A stretch of DNA of 64,000 nt, taken from Verrucomicrobiia bacterium (GTDB taxonomy: Bacteria; Verrucomicrobiota; Verrucomicrobiia; Palsa-1439). Positions within the stretch are counted from its first letter, which is position 1, and each line of letters opens with the position of its first letter. The stretch spans positions 56,295 through 120,294 of the forward strand of contig JAJVHY010000025.1 of the NCBI GenBank assembly GCA_022072455.1. The letters run 5' to 3'. A program made the translations under genes and the position numbers. The notes under the pieces were generated by a model. It did not search any database. It was not told the DNA's origin and was given only the letters and a program-made list of their open reading frames with translations. Below, one piece after another: positions 41,642 through 53,365 of the stretch.

Positions 41642-42445
41642 CTACTGCGCACCATCGGCCGGCGTCGATTCCCGCAACGCGTTCGCGACGCCGATCCACT
41701 GCTCCAAACTCAATTCCTCCGCCCGCGCCGTCGGCACCGCGCCGACGCCATCCAACACCTCGTCGGCAATTCCGAGCAACTTTCGCAACATCTTCCGGCG
41801 TTGCTGAAACCCTTGCCGGACGAGTTGATGAAACGGCGCGCCCGGCGCCAACAACACCCGCGGCTCCCGCCGGTCGAGCGCGACAATTGCGCTCTCCACA
41901 TTCGGCGCGGGAATAAAACAACGCGGCGAAACCACGTGCACGACCGTCACGTGATACCGGAGCTGCGTGAACAACGTCAGCGCCCCATAATCCTTGTGCC
42001 GGGGCCTGGCCGCCAACCGCAACGCCACCTCCTTCTGCACCGTCAACACCAACCGGCGCGGCGGCGCGGCCCCTTCGACGAACCGTTCCAGAATCGCTGT
42101 GGAAATGCTGTACGGCAGATTCGCCACCACCTTATCGCAAGCCGGCAACTCCACCTTGCACGCGTCGCCGTGAATCAACTCCACCTCGGGATACCGCTGC
42201 CGGATGAAGTTGGCGAGCCGGCCATCCTTCTCAATCGCGATCACCTTGTCCGCCCGGTCCGCCAGCTTCACCGTCAACGCGCCCAAGCCGGGGCCGATTT
42301 CCAAAATGGTTTCCTGCGACCGCACGTCCGCTTCGCGGGCGATGATTTCCAGCACGTTACCATCAATCAGAAAATTCTGACCAAGCGCCTTACTCGGACG
42401 AAGGTCGAGCTCCACCAGCAACTGCCGGACTTCAGTCGGCGTCAT
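41642..42445 (-). CDS. rsmA: 16S rRNA dimethyladenosine transferase
   Basis: 267 aa. It dimethylates two adjacent adenines near the 3' end of 16S rRNA. Signatures are LGQNFLID, SAM-binding LEIGPGLGALT, acidic IAIEKD, and catalytic VVANLPYSIST (NLPY), with a C-terminal helical domain. The ATG at 42443-42445 overlaps the upstream gene's stop (ATGA); the seven extra residues of the track belong to that overlap. Confidence 0.95.
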   Translation of the reverse strand: MTPTEVRQLLVELDLRPSKALGQNFLIDGNVLEIIAREADVRSQETILEIGPGLGALTVKLADRADKVIAIEKDGRLANFIRQRYPEVELIHGDACKVELPACDKVVANLPYSISTAILERFVEGAAPPRRLVLTVQKEVALRLAARPRHKDYGALTLFTQLRYHVTVVHVVSPRCFIPAPNVESAIVALDRREPRVLLAPGAPFHQLVRQGFQQRRKMLRKLLGIADEVLDGVGAVPTARAEELSLEQWIGVANALRESTPADGAQ

Positions 42446-43167
42446 TCCCCCGGCTCCGCGAACCACTCCGCCGGCAATTGCGCGTCATAATTCCCGTCAT
42501 AAATTTCCAGCCGGGATTTCTCCGTCGCCGGCACCACCTGATTGGGCGGCACGAATGCCATATCAATCCCGCGCGGCAACCACACGTCCCCCAACCGCTT
42601 GAAACTCGTGATCGCCAACCGCCGCACCAACGCGTCGTTCTCATCATACAACTCGGCCTTCACCATCCCGTAAAACTCCTGATCAATCCAAGCCTTCGCC
42701 CGCCGGTACGGCTGCCCTTCCGCCGTCAACTCCACCACATAACAAGTCCGCCCCCGATACCGGTCCAGCCCCGCGCCTTTCACCGCCGGCCACTGCAAAA
42801 ACGGCGCGCCCAAATCGTAGTACGTGAACTGCGACCCCGCGAATTTCCCCGCCCGTTGCGCCCCGACCAGTTCCCCTGAACCTTTCAAGAACCACCGCGG
42901 CACACCGCCGACCGGCTGCACCACGAGCAACTCCGTCTTACCGGTGCGGTAGATGGTGCGCGTCTCATTCGGCGCATTGCGGACGAGCATCGTCACTTCC
43001 ACCGGCTCATTGCGGCTGATGAACAACCGGGCCTTCAACGACAAATCTTTCGGCGCGCGATGCGCCAGCGTCTGCTGAATCACCGCCGTCGCGTTGAAAT
43101 TCGTCACCACCTCGTCCGCGTGCAACCACCCGGCGCATACCAGCAACCAAAACCAATGTCGTTTCAC
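42442..43167 (-). CDS. Outer-membrane lipoprotein-sorting (LolA-like) protein
   Basis: 241 aa from a GTG start (43165-43167), which yields a proper signal peptide (KRHWFWLLVCAGWLHA). No ATG near it does so. The mature part is a run of beta strands with a Trp/Tyr-rich pocket (GRTCYVVELTAEG, AKAWIDQEFYGMVKAELYD), as in the LolA/LolB-like fold that carries lipoproteins or lipids across the periplasm. It is translationally coupled to rsmA downstream. Confidence 0.75.
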   Translation of the reverse strand: MKRHWFWLLVCAGWLHADEVVTNFNATAVIQQTLAHRAPKDLSLKARLFISRNEPVEVTMLVRNAPNETRTIYRTGKTELLVVQPVGGVPRWFLKGSGELVGAQRAGKFAGSQFTYYDLGAPFLQWPAVKGAGLDRYRGRTCYVVELTAEGQPYRRAKAWIDQEFYGMVKAELYDENDALVRRLAITSFKRLGDVWLPRGIDMAFVPPNQVVPATEKSRLEIYDGNYDAQLPAEWFAEPGE

Positions 43168-43252
43168 AGCGCGCAACCTACCGGAGATTCCGTCGCGGAG
43201 CAACGGGCAAACCTTTCGACAAGTACCCGCTGTTTTGTTAACCATACCGGCG

Positions 43253-44257
43253 TTGAACTTCCGGCAACTTCCCAAGATTGACCTCCACCTCCACCTCGAC
43301 GGTGCGATTCGGGTGCCGACGATTGCGGAACTCGGCGACCAACTCGGCATCCGCCTCCCGACCTACGATCCCCGGCAACTCGCCAAGTTCGTCCAAGTGG
43401 ATCGCGATTGCCGGAGCCTGACCGATTTCCTCAAACGCTTCGAAGTCTTCTACCCCATCCTGCCCTACGCGATCACGCAAGAGCGCATCGCCTACGAACT
43501 CTGCGAAGATTGCGCCCGCGACAACGTGATCTATTTCGAGACCCGCTTCGCGCCCGCCCTCGCTGCGAACGACAAATTCACGATGGAAGACGCCGTCGTC
43601 GCCGCGCTCGAAGGCTTGCGCCGTGGCCGACGCGATTTCGGAATCAAGTGTGGACTGATTCTCTGCTGTTACCGGTCCATTTCCACCCAGCAAAATCTCG
43701 ACACAGTTCATCTCGCCCAGAAATACCGGCAGCAAGGAGTCATTGGTATTGACCTTGCCGGCGACGAACTCCACTACCCGGCTGCGCCGCACGCCGAAGC
43801 CTTCGCTCTCGCCCGCCGGTTGGAACTGCCGATCACCATTCATGCCGGCGAAGGCGAACGCGCCGAAAACATCCAGGAAGCCGTCTTTGACCACGGTGCT
43901 GCCCGCATCGGCCACGGTGTGGCCTTGCAGCGCGATAACGAACTCCTCAAACAAGTCCGCGACCGCGGCACCGTTTTCGAGATTTGCCTGACCAGCAACC
44001 TGCAAACGTGCAGCGTCCCGGCGTTGGCGGCGCATCCCTTCCGCAAATTCCTGGACGAAAAAGTCCGCGTCACCCTCAACACCGATGACCCGGCCATCAG
44101 CAACATCACCCTCACCGACGAATACGAACTCGCCGCGCACGAATTCAAACTGACCCCGGCCCAGATTCGGGAATTGCTGGAGAATGCGGCGCGCGCGGCC
44201 TTCGCGGAAAACTCCACGCGCGAGCAACTCATCGCACAAGTGCGCCGCACCGCCTGA
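43253..44257 (+). CDS. add: Adenosine deaminase family protein
   Basis: Deaminates adenosine (or adenine) in purine salvage. Zinc ligands and active site are visible: DLHLHLDG, the catalytic Glu in HAGEG, SNLQT, and TDDPAI with Asp ligands. It is about 334 aa. The start is uncertain: TTG at 43253 gives a family-like opening (LNFRQLPKIDLH), TTG at 43235 is also possible, and the track's ATG runs through the divergent LolA-like gene. It is followed three bases later by the sigma factor gene. Confidence 0.88.
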   Translation: MNFRQLPKIDLHLHLDGAIRVPTIAELGDQLGIRLPTYDPRQLAKFVQVDRDCRSLTDFLKRFEVFYPILPYAITQERIAYELCEDCARDNVIYFETRFAPALAANDKFTMEDAVVAALEGLRRGRRDFGIKCGLILCCYRSISTQQNLDTVHLAQKYRQQGVIGIDLAGDELHYPAAPHAEAFALARRLELPITIHAGEGERAENIQEAVFDHGAARIGHGVALQRDNELLKQVRDRGTVFEICLTSNLQTCSVPALAAHPFRKFLDEKVRVTLNTDDPAISNITLTDEYELAAHEFKLTPAQIRELLENAARAAFAENSTREQLIAQVRRTA

Positions 44258-44259
44258 CC

Positions 44260-44844
44260 ATGACAGCCACTGACACCGAACTGGTTCGCCGCGCCAAAAC
44301 TGGCGACTTACCGGCGTTTGAGGAATTGGTCAGCCGGCACGAGCAACGGGTGTACTCGCTCGCCTACCGGATGCTGCGCAACGAGCACGACGCCGAAGAC
44401 GTGACGCAACAAGCGTTCATCAGCGCCCTCGAACACCTCCGCGAGTTCCGGGAAGAATCGAGCTTTGCGACATGGCTGTTGCGCATCGCCAGTCATGCCG
44501 GCCTGAAGATCATCCGCAAACGCGGGAACGAACCGACGGAGCCGTTCGAGTTGCCGCACCCGGAGTTCATCGCCTCGTGGCTCGAATCGCCGGCCAAGCT
44601 CGCCCAACAAAACGAGACCGGCCACCTCATCGAAGCCGCACTCGCGACGCTTGATGAAAAACACCGGTTAGTCTTCCTGCTCCGCGATGTCGAAGGCCTT
44701 TCCGTCAAAGAAACCGCTGACGCCACCGGCCTCACCGAAGCCAACGTCAAAGTTCGCCTCCTCCGTGCCCGCCTCCAATTACGCGAACAGCTCACACGCG
44801 CGTTTGGGGACGAGGCAACACGCGTCGTCCCGCACTCGCATTAA
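44260..44844 (+). CDS. ECF sigma factor (RpoE-like)
   Basis: 194 aa. Region 2 shows FEELVSRHEQRVYSLAYRML, DAEDVTQQAF and FATWLLRIASH; region 4 shows HRLVFLLRDVEGLSVKETAD and VKVRLLRARLQLR. There is no adjacent anti-sigma gene; the nearest zinc-finger anti-sigma-like protein is 1.9 kb away at 46734. The start is three bases after adenosine deaminase, so expression may follow that gene. Confidence 0.93.
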   Translation: MTATDTELVRRAKTGDLPAFEELVSRHEQRVYSLAYRMLRNEHDAEDVTQQAFISALEHLREFREESSFATWLLRIASHAGLKIIRKRGNEPTEPFELPHPEFIASWLESPAKLAQQNETGHLIEAALATLDEKHRLVFLLRDVEGLSVKETADATGLTEANVKVRLLRARLQLREQLTRAFGDEATRVVPHSH

Positions 44845-44870
44845 GTCTGGAATATTTCGGCGCCGACCAA

Positions 44871-45251
44871 TCACAATTCCGCACGGACCTTGAGGCCGGG
44901 GATGCGCTGGAAATGCGGGTCTTCGCTGATCAATGTCGCCTTCGCTTTTTGGGCGCACGCGCCAATTAAGAGGTCGGTGATGGGCAGGATGTTGCCCTGC
45001 CGGTCCAAGCGCCACGCCATCTCAGCCGCTTCGTGCAGCAACGCCGGCGTCAGCGCCACTTCGGGCACAATCTGAAAGAACTCGGTGAGTTGCTCTTTGA
45101 CATTGGGCTTGACCACGCCGCGCAGGACTTCGCTGCGGATGATCCCGCAGGAGACCAGTTCACCCGCTTGGGCGGGCACGGCCAGCAGCGTGATGGGATT
45201 GCGGCTCGCCCGCATCCACGAGATGAAGTTGCTGGAATCAACGACAATCAT
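44871..45251 (-). CDS. VapC-type PIN toxin
   Basis: 126 aa PIN RNase. Acidic residues sit in VVDSSNFI, in RSEVLRG and in ITDLLIGACAQ, with a further one in LISEDPHF. It follows the VapB-like antitoxin gene by five bases on the same strand, the standard antitoxin-first order. The likely target is tRNA or rRNA, not determinable here. Confidence 0.88.
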   Translation of the reverse strand: MIVVDSSNFISWMRASRNPITLLAVPAQAGELVSCGIIRSEVLRGVVKPNVKEQLTEFFQIVPEVALTPALLHEAAEMAWRLDRQGNILPITDLLIGACAQKAKATLISEDPHFQRIPGLKVRAEL

Positions 45252-45256
45252 GCCGG

Positions 45257-45478
45257 CTAAGGTTTCTCGCGTTCGCGCAAGGCTAGCACGTCGTAGGCGG
45301 AATCCACCGCCCCGGCAAACTCGTCGTCGGCCAACGGCGCCTTGATGAGCCGCCGCAACCGGATAGCGCGTTCCGCCTCGCGGAGGGCAAAATCAATGGT
45401 TTCTTTCCGGGTTTTCAACCCTGCCATCTCGCGGATCCGCTCCAAACGTTCATCGTCCAAGACAACGGTTGTTTTCAT
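45257..45478 (-). CDS. VapB-type antitoxin
   Basis: 73 aa: MKTTVVLDDERLERIREMAG with TRKETIDFALREAERAI, a ribbon-helix-helix DNA-binding N-terminus followed by a toxin-wrapping acidic C-terminus (DDEFAGAVDSAYD). The ATG at 45478 is preferred over the track's start three codons upstream. It binds VapC and represses its own promoter, where an inverted repeat is visible. Confidence 0.85.
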   Translation of the reverse strand: MKTTVVLDDERLERIREMAGLKTRKETIDFALREAERAIRLRRLIKAPLADDEFAGAVDSAYDVLALREREKP

Positions 45479-45480
45479 AC

Positions 45481-45517
45481 GGCTCAAAGTAAGGCTAAAA
45501 CAGCCATACCTTAAGCC
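45481..45517. promoter_or_regulatory. Candidate VapB operator
   Basis: Two GGCT words followed by two AGCC words form nested inverted repeats (GGCTAAAACAGCC at the centre) directly upstream of vapB. This fits an RHH-antitoxin operator. Confidence 0.5.
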
Positions 45518-45522
45518 ATATT

Positions 45523-46668
45523 TTAATCAGCGGCCCGCCGGATTTGCAGCAGCGTCAAATCATCCGGCAACCGCACTTGCTGGCTCAGTTGCAATAACCG
45601 TTCCTCCAAATGGGTCAGACTCAGCTTGCCGGCCGACGCCAATTCTTCTGCCACCAACTTCCGCAATCCGTCCACGCCCAACTCCTCGCCGTCCGCTCCC
45701 GGAATCTCCATCGCCCCATCCGTGTACAACAACACCGCCTCGCCGTCACCCAACTGCGCCGGCACGTCCTGATACTGTAAATCCGGGAACATTCCCAACG
45801 CCGGCTGCTGGTGATCCAACGTCTCCACCCGGCCATCCCGACGCAACACCAACAACGCCGGATGTCCCGCCCGCACATACCGCAGCATTCCTGTGCCGGC
45901 ATCCAATGTCAGCACTGCCCCCGTCGCGAAATACCCGGCATCACGCGCCAGGATGTGGAGTTGATTGTTCAAAATGCCAACGAAGCCAGCCGGCGCCGCC
46001 AATTCCGCCCGGTAATCCTCCCAGAGCGACCGGAGTTGCATCGTGTACAACGCCGCCGCCACGCCGTGTCCCATCACGTCGGCAATCATCACCGCGTACC
46101 GGTTCGCATCGAGTTGCTCGACCCGGTAAAAATCGCCCCCGATGATTTCATTCGGCGTATACCGCACCGTGATCTCTACACGCGGATCGGCCCGCAGCCG
46201 GCATTGCAACGCCTGTTGCTGGATCAACCGAGCCCGCGCTTGGTCTTCCATCCCGGCGCTCAAATCGCGGAACACTTCAATCCCGCCCACCACTTCCCCG
46301 CTCGGATTATGAATCGGCGCGACCGTCACCTCGACCGGCACGCGTGAACCATCCTGCCGTTGTGCAAACACCAGCAACGCCTCGCCGCTCGCTTGCCCGG
46401 TCACAATGCTGCGATGTAACGGACAATGTTCCTGACCGCAGAGCGCGTGCCCATCTTTATCCACATGCACGAGGATATTATCCCGGCAACTCTTCCCCAC
46501 CACCGCACTGGCCGGCCACCCCGTGATGCGTTCGGCCGCTTTGTTCCAGAACAGAATGTCGCGATTGGTGTTGGTGACATACGCGCCATCGGCGAGCGTG
46601 TTGAGGATTTCAAAACTCCCGAACTTCTTCAGGTCCACCGACGTCCAACTTGCGGAAGGTTGCTCCAT
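45523..46668 (-). CDS. PAS-PP2C (SpoIIE-type) serine phosphatase
   Basis: 381 aa. An N-terminal PAS domain (ILNTLADGAYVTNTNRDILF, WNKAAERITGWPA) has an extra Cys/His patch (CGQEHCPLH). A PP2C/SpoIIE phosphatase follows, with GGDFYRVEQ, VMIADVMGHGVAAA, RYVRAGHPALLVL and LYTDGAME. It probably dephosphorylates an anti-sigma-factor antagonist in response to a PAS signal. The ATG at 46668 has GGAGG six bases upstream. No STAS or anti-sigma kinase gene is adjacent. Confidence 0.9.
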   Translation of the reverse strand: MEQPSASWTSVDLKKFGSFEILNTLADGAYVTNTNRDILFWNKAAERITGWPASAVVGKSCRDNILVHVDKDGHALCGQEHCPLHRSIVTGQASGEALLVFAQRQDGSRVPVEVTVAPIHNPSGEVVGGIEVFRDLSAGMEDQARARLIQQQALQCRLRADPRVEITVRYTPNEIIGGDFYRVEQLDANRYAVMIADVMGHGVAAALYTMQLRSLWEDYRAELAAPAGFVGILNNQLHILARDAGYFATGAVLTLDAGTGMLRYVRAGHPALLVLRRDGRVETLDHQQPALGMFPDLQYQDVPAQLGDGEAVLLYTDGAMEIPGADGEELGVDGLRKLVAEELASAGKLSLTHLEERLLQLSQQVRLPDDLTLLQIRRAAD

Positions 46669-46733
46669 AGTCTGCCTCCACCGCCATACTTCCATATTCT
46701 TGTAACTTTTTCCACCTTCCCGGCTCAGTCAGG

Positions 46734-46985
46734 ATGAACATGAAATGCGAAGACATGCTCGCGCAGTTGAACGAATACGTGGACGGCACCATTGACCCGT
46801 CCATCTGCGCCGAATTCGAGAAGCACATGGCCGGCTGCAATCCATGCCAGATCGTCGTGGACAATATCCGCCAAACCATCACGCTCTACAAAAACGGCCA
46901 GCCCGTCAAATTGCCGGCGCCCTTCCGCGACCGGCTCCACTCCGCCCTCCGGCAACGCTGGCGCGAAACCCACTTGAAACCATGA
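46734..46985 (+). CDS. Zinc-finger anti-sigma-like protein
   Basis: 83 aa. MKCEDMLAQLNEYVDGT and the HxxxCxxC of HMAGCNPCQ match zf-HC2 (ZAS) modules of anti-sigma factors, without a transmembrane segment. It is the first gene of a tight operon with rhodanese and efflux genes (ATGA overlap with the next). It may be a redox- or metal-sensing regulator, perhaps of the sigma factor at 44260, but that is a guess. Confidence 0.75.
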   Translation: MNMKCEDMLAQLNEYVDGTIDPSICAEFEKHMAGCNPCQIVVDNIRQTITLYKNGQPVKLPAPFRDRLHSALRQRWRETHLKP

Positions 46986-47353
46986 AAAACTCCCTCTGGC
47001 TCATCATCGCGGTCATCCTCGTCGTTGTGGTTTTTGTTCGCGCCCGCGCCGGTGGCCTCGCTCCCGAAGTCGCCCAGCAACATTTGAAAAACGGCGCGCT
47101 CCTCGTGGACGTCCGTTCTGCCGGCGAGTTCAACTCTCAACATGTTCCCGGCGCTATCAATTTTTCCTATGACAAGATCGGCAGCCTCCTGCCGGCAAAA
47201 GAATCCGACAAATCCAAAACCATACTCCTCTATTGCCGGAGCGGACGGCGCAGCGGTATCGCCGAAAAACGTCTGCGCGAACTCGGCTACACCAACGTCT
47301 TCAACCTCGGCAGCTACTCGCAAGCAGAGAAAACATTGACCCTCACCAAATGA
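46982..47353 (+). CDS. Membrane-anchored rhodanese
   Basis: 123 aa: one N-terminal transmembrane helix (SLWLIIAVILVVVVFV), then a single rhodanese domain with DVRSAGEF and the active Cys loop LLYCRSGRRS. It transfers sulfane sulfur, here on the outer face of the inner membrane. It is coupled at both ends by four-base overlaps to the zinc-finger gene and the next small membrane protein. Confidence 0.9.
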   Translation: MKNSLWLIIAVILVVVVFVRARAGGLAPEVAQQHLKNGALLVDVRSAGEFNSQHVPGAINFSYDKIGSLLPAKESDKSKTILLYCRSGRRSGIAEKRLRELGYTNVFNLGSYSQAEKTLTLTK

Positions 47354-47535
47354 AAGCCAAAGCCAAACCTATGATCCTCATCACCCTCGGCGTCGTCATC
47401 GGCGGCGCACTCGGTTTTGCCGCGTACCGGTTCATCGGCTGTCAGACCGGCGCGTGTCCGCTCACCGCCAACCCCTGGATCAGCACTCTGCTCGGCATGC
47501 TGCTTGGCGGCCTGTTCGCCGGCAACTTCCGCTAA
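47350..47535 (+). CDS. Small membrane protein (DUF6132-like)
   Basis: 61 aa with two hydrophobic spans separated by a loop bearing Cys (FIGCQTGACPLTANP). It resembles small proteins found next to rhodanese and DUF2892 genes. The ATG overlaps the rhodanese stop. The paired Cys suggest sulfur or redox handling; the function is not established. Confidence 0.7.
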   Translation: MKAKAKPMILITLGVVIGGALGFAAYRFIGCQTGACPLTANPWISTLLGMLLGGLFAGNFR

Positions 47536-47547
47536 GGAGATCACCCC

Positions 47548-47757
47548 ATGACTATCGAACGTTACATCCGCCTGATTGCCGGCTCGTTCATCCTCATCAG
47601 CCTCGCCCTGGCGCATTGGGTGAATCCGAATTGGCTCTGGTTCACCGCCTTCGTCGGCGCGAACCTGTTGCAGTCGTCGATCACCAAATGGTGCTTGATG
47701 GAAGACATCCTGAAAAAACTCGGTGTCGGCGGAAGCTGCTGCTCCGGTAAATCATGA
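47548..47757 (+). CDS. Small DUF2892/YgaP-like membrane protein
   Basis: 69 aa: IERYIRLIAGSFILISLALAHWV, then WLWFTAFVGANLLQSS, two transmembrane helices, and a C-terminal GGSCCSGKS. This is the membrane domain usually fused to or beside rhodaneses. A GGAG lies eight bases before the ATG. The stop overlaps tolC. Confidence 0.85.
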   Translation: MTIERYIRLIAGSFILISLALAHWVNPNWLWFTAFVGANLLQSSITKWCLMEDILKKLGVGGSCCSGKS

Positions 47758-49076
47758 TCCGCCTGCTCGCCATCTTCCTCGCGACCGTCGCGCTGGCGGA
47801 CGAACCCCGGCAACTCACCTTGCCGGAGGCGATCCAACTCGCACTCAAAAACAACCCCGACCTCGCCACCGCCCAGCAACGCGTCAAAATTGCCCGCGCC
47901 GGCATCCAACAAACCGAAGCCGCCCTCTGGCCGCAAGTCCGCGTCGGTGCCGGCTACACCGCCAGCGACAACCCGGTCCAAGCGTTCATGATGACGCTCA
48001 ACCAACGCTCGCTGAACATGGCGACCGCCAATTTCAATCACCCCGGCACCACCGACAACTTCAACGGCAAAGTCCTTGCCCACTGGTCGCTCTACGATGG
48101 CGGAGCCAGTCTCGCGCACCGGCAAGCAGCCGAACTGAACGCCACCGCTGCCGGCCAATCGCTCGACGCCGCCCGCAACGACCTCGTCTTCGAAGTCACC
48201 CGCGCCTACTACACCATCCACAAAGCCCGGCAATTCGTCACCACCGCCGCAGCCGCCGTCACCAGCCTGACCGCCACCGTCGCCATCGCCAGCAACCGCT
48301 TCGCTGCCGGCCAAACCCTCAAGACGGACTGGCTTGACGCCCAAGTCCGTCTCGCCGAAAGCGACGAAAACCTCATCCGCGCCCGCAACGCTCTCGCGCT
48401 GAGTGAACTCGTCTTCCGCGTCACGCTCGGTGTCGGCGAAGAAAAGACCGTGACCGCTGCAACAGTGGAACGGGCGTCTCGCCCGTTTGACTCAATAGAT
48501 CTCAACGGGCGAGACGCCCGTTCCACCAACTCTTCTCGCCCCGAACTTCTCGCCGCCGGCACCGCCACCGCCGCCGCCGACCGGCAAGTCCGCGCGGCCC
48601 AAGCCGGCTACGTTCCACGTCTCAACGCCTTCGCCAGCTACGACCTCGACAGCGGCGACGCCTCTCATTTCAAAGACAGTTGGATTGCCGGCGTCAGCAT
48701 CGAGCTCCCGCTCTTCGACGGCTTCCTCACCCGCGGTAAAATCCGGGAAGCCCGCGCCAATCTCGAAACCGCCCGGCAACAGGAACGCCGCGTAAAACTC
48801 GCCATCAATCTCGAAACCCGGCAAGCCCAACTCAACCTCGACGAAGCCAACGCACGACTTGCCACCACCGGCCAAGCCGTCACCCAAGCCGAAGAAAGCG
48901 TCCAGATCACCAAAGACCGGTACACCAACGGCCTCGCGTTGCTTACCCAATTACTCGACGCCGAAACCGCCCTCACCGCCGCCCGGCAACGCCGCGCCGC
49001 CGCCGAAACCGACGTCCTCATCGCGCAAGCCGCTCTCGACCGTGCACACGGCAACACTTGGAAGGAAACGAAATGA
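47754..49076 (+). CDS. TolC-family outer-membrane efflux protein
   Basis: 440 aa with a signal peptide (MIRLLAIFLATVALA) and two TolC-type halves: LTLPEAIQLALKNNPDLATA at the start and YTNGLALLTQLLDAETALTAA near the end, mostly helical barrel. Residues near 237-258 (VERASRPFDS to GRDARST) are encoded by a 62-bp palindromic repeat that interrupts the sequence between the two halves without breaking the frame. It forms the outer-membrane duct for the adaptor and pump encoded next. Confidence 0.9.
   Translation: MIRLLAIFLATVALADEPRQLTLPEAIQLALKNNPDLATAQQRVKIARAGIQQTEAALWPQVRVGAGYTASDNPVQAFMMTLNQRSLNMATANFNHPGTTDNFNGKVLAHWSLYDGGASLAHRQAAELNATAAGQSLDAARNDLVFEVTRAYYTIHKARQFVTTAAAAVTSLTATVAIASNRFAAGQTLKTDWLDAQVRLAESDENLIRARNALALSELVFRVTLGVGEEKTVTAATVERASRPFDSIDLNGRDARSTNSSRPELLAAGTATAAADRQVRAAQAGYVPRLNAFASYDLDSGDASHFKDSWIAGVSIELPLFDGFLTRGKIREARANLETARQQERRVKLAINLETRQAQLNLDEANARLATTGQAVTQAEESVQITKDRYTNGLALLTQLLDAETALTAARQRRAAAETDVLIAQAALDRAHGNTWKETK
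48465..48526. repeat. In-frame palindromic repeat inside tolC
   Basis: 62 bp with arms GTGGAACGGGCGTCTCGCCC and GGGCGAGACGCCCGTTCCAC. It encodes VERASRP...GRDARST in the gene's frame. A sibling copy is in the transaldolase-like gene at 63131-63190. Confidence 0.85.
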
Positions 49077-50133
49077 AACAGTGTCAGATCAGATTCAGAA
49101 AACCTGTCATCCTGAGCGAAGCGAAGGGTCTCCGTCGTTTCCGCGCCGTCCGGTCAGAGATTCTTCGCTGCGCTCAGAATGACATTATGGTGATTGTGTC
49201 CGCCGGATTGTTGTTCCTCACCGCCTGCGGTCACAAGGCCGAACGCAAAGAAGCCACGCTCCCGACCGTCCCCGTCCAAACCATGGAAGCCCAACTCGCC
49301 CGCACGCCGAACGTCGTCGAAGTCATCGGCACCGTCCGGGCTCGGCTCCACGCCACTGTCGCCGCGAAGATCGCCGCCACCGTCCGTGAGATCGGCGTCA
49401 ACCCTGGCGAGTTCGTCGCCGCCGGGCAAGTCCTCGCCCAACTCGACGACCGCGACCTCCACTCCGAATTCACCCGCGCCAAAGCCGATTACGACCGCTA
49501 CAAAACCCTCCTCGACACCCGCTCCGCCACCCGCGCTGAATTCGAGGCCGTCGAATCCCGTTACCGGATCGCGGAAGCCAATCTCAGCCACGCGCAGATC
49601 ACCGCCCCATTTGACGGCCAGATTACCGGCAAGGACTGTCAAGTTGGCGACCTCGCCACGCCCGGAAAACCGCTCTTCACCCTCGAGCAACCAACGGAGT
49701 ACCGGCTCGAAGTCGAGGTCCCCGAACGCCACGCCTTGGGAGTGGCAGTTGGCAAAGCGATCTACTGCGTCATCGCGGCGACCGGCGAAAAATGCGCGGG
49801 CCAAGTCGCTGAAGTCGTACCGGCTGTGGACCCGGCCACGCGTTCGGTGCTCGCGAAGATCGCGCTCCAATGCCAGCAGCCGATTCGTTCCGGCATGTTT
49901 GGCCGCGCGCAGCTATTGCTCGGCGAACGGTTCGCGATGTTCGTGCCGAAAAACTCGGTGCAAGCCCGCGGGCAGCTCACGTATGTTTTCGTCGCCGACG
50001 CCGGCAAGGCGCAGATGCGGTTGGTCCGCACGGGTAAGGAGTATCTCGGCGCGGTCGAAATTTTGGCCGGCGTGCAACCCGGCGAGCGGGTGATTATTGC
50101 CGGGGATGTTTCCGACGGCCAGCCGGTGCGCGA

Positions 50134-50137
<4 letters not shown>
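49073..50137 (+). CDS. RND efflux periplasmic adaptor (MFP)
   Basis: 354 aa. The ATG at 49073 overlaps the tolC stop (ATGA) and follows GGAAGG, so translation most likely starts here. About 38 residues later comes the lipoprotein signal [14 protein letters not shown], meaning a repeat has been inserted between start and signal. ATG at 49187 would give a normal lipoprotein but lacks a ribosome site. The mature part has the barrel-sandwich hybrid ([15 protein letters not shown]), helical hairpin and beta-barrel ([17 protein letters not shown]). It bridges TolC and the pump. Confidence 0.88.
49105..49184. repeat. Palindromic repeat (SEAKG type) at the adaptor N-terminus
   Basis: TGTCATCCTGAGCGAAGCGA and its near-complement ending TCAGAATGACA form 22-bp arms with two mismatches. 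This is a common dispersed repeat that reads VILSEAKG...ILRCAQND. It lies in-frame between the coupled start codon and the lipoprotein signal. Confidence 0.85.
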
Positions 50138-53244
<3,107 letters not shown>

Positions 53245-53302
53245 TTTTCCGGCCACCGGCCAGAAACTTTTTGAAATTTGTTATTGCTAATGTCTAGCAT
53301 TT

Positions 53303-53349
53303 TGATAGGAATATATTGTCTACTTAATAAGTAGGCATTTAACCTATCA
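53303..53349. promoter_or_regulatory. Candidate Rrf2 operator upstream of the porin
   Basis: A perfect CTACTTA-A-TAAGTAG palindrome (53320-53334) is nested inside an outer TGATAGG/CCTATCA inverted repeat. The word ATTGTCTAC-N8-TAGG recurs before the rrf2 gene at 54783. A possible promoter (TTGAAA, 18 bases, TAGCAT) lies just upstream at 53271-53300, so binding here could block transcription. Confidence 0.6.
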
Positions 53350-53365
53350 ACGCGGAGCAACCAAG

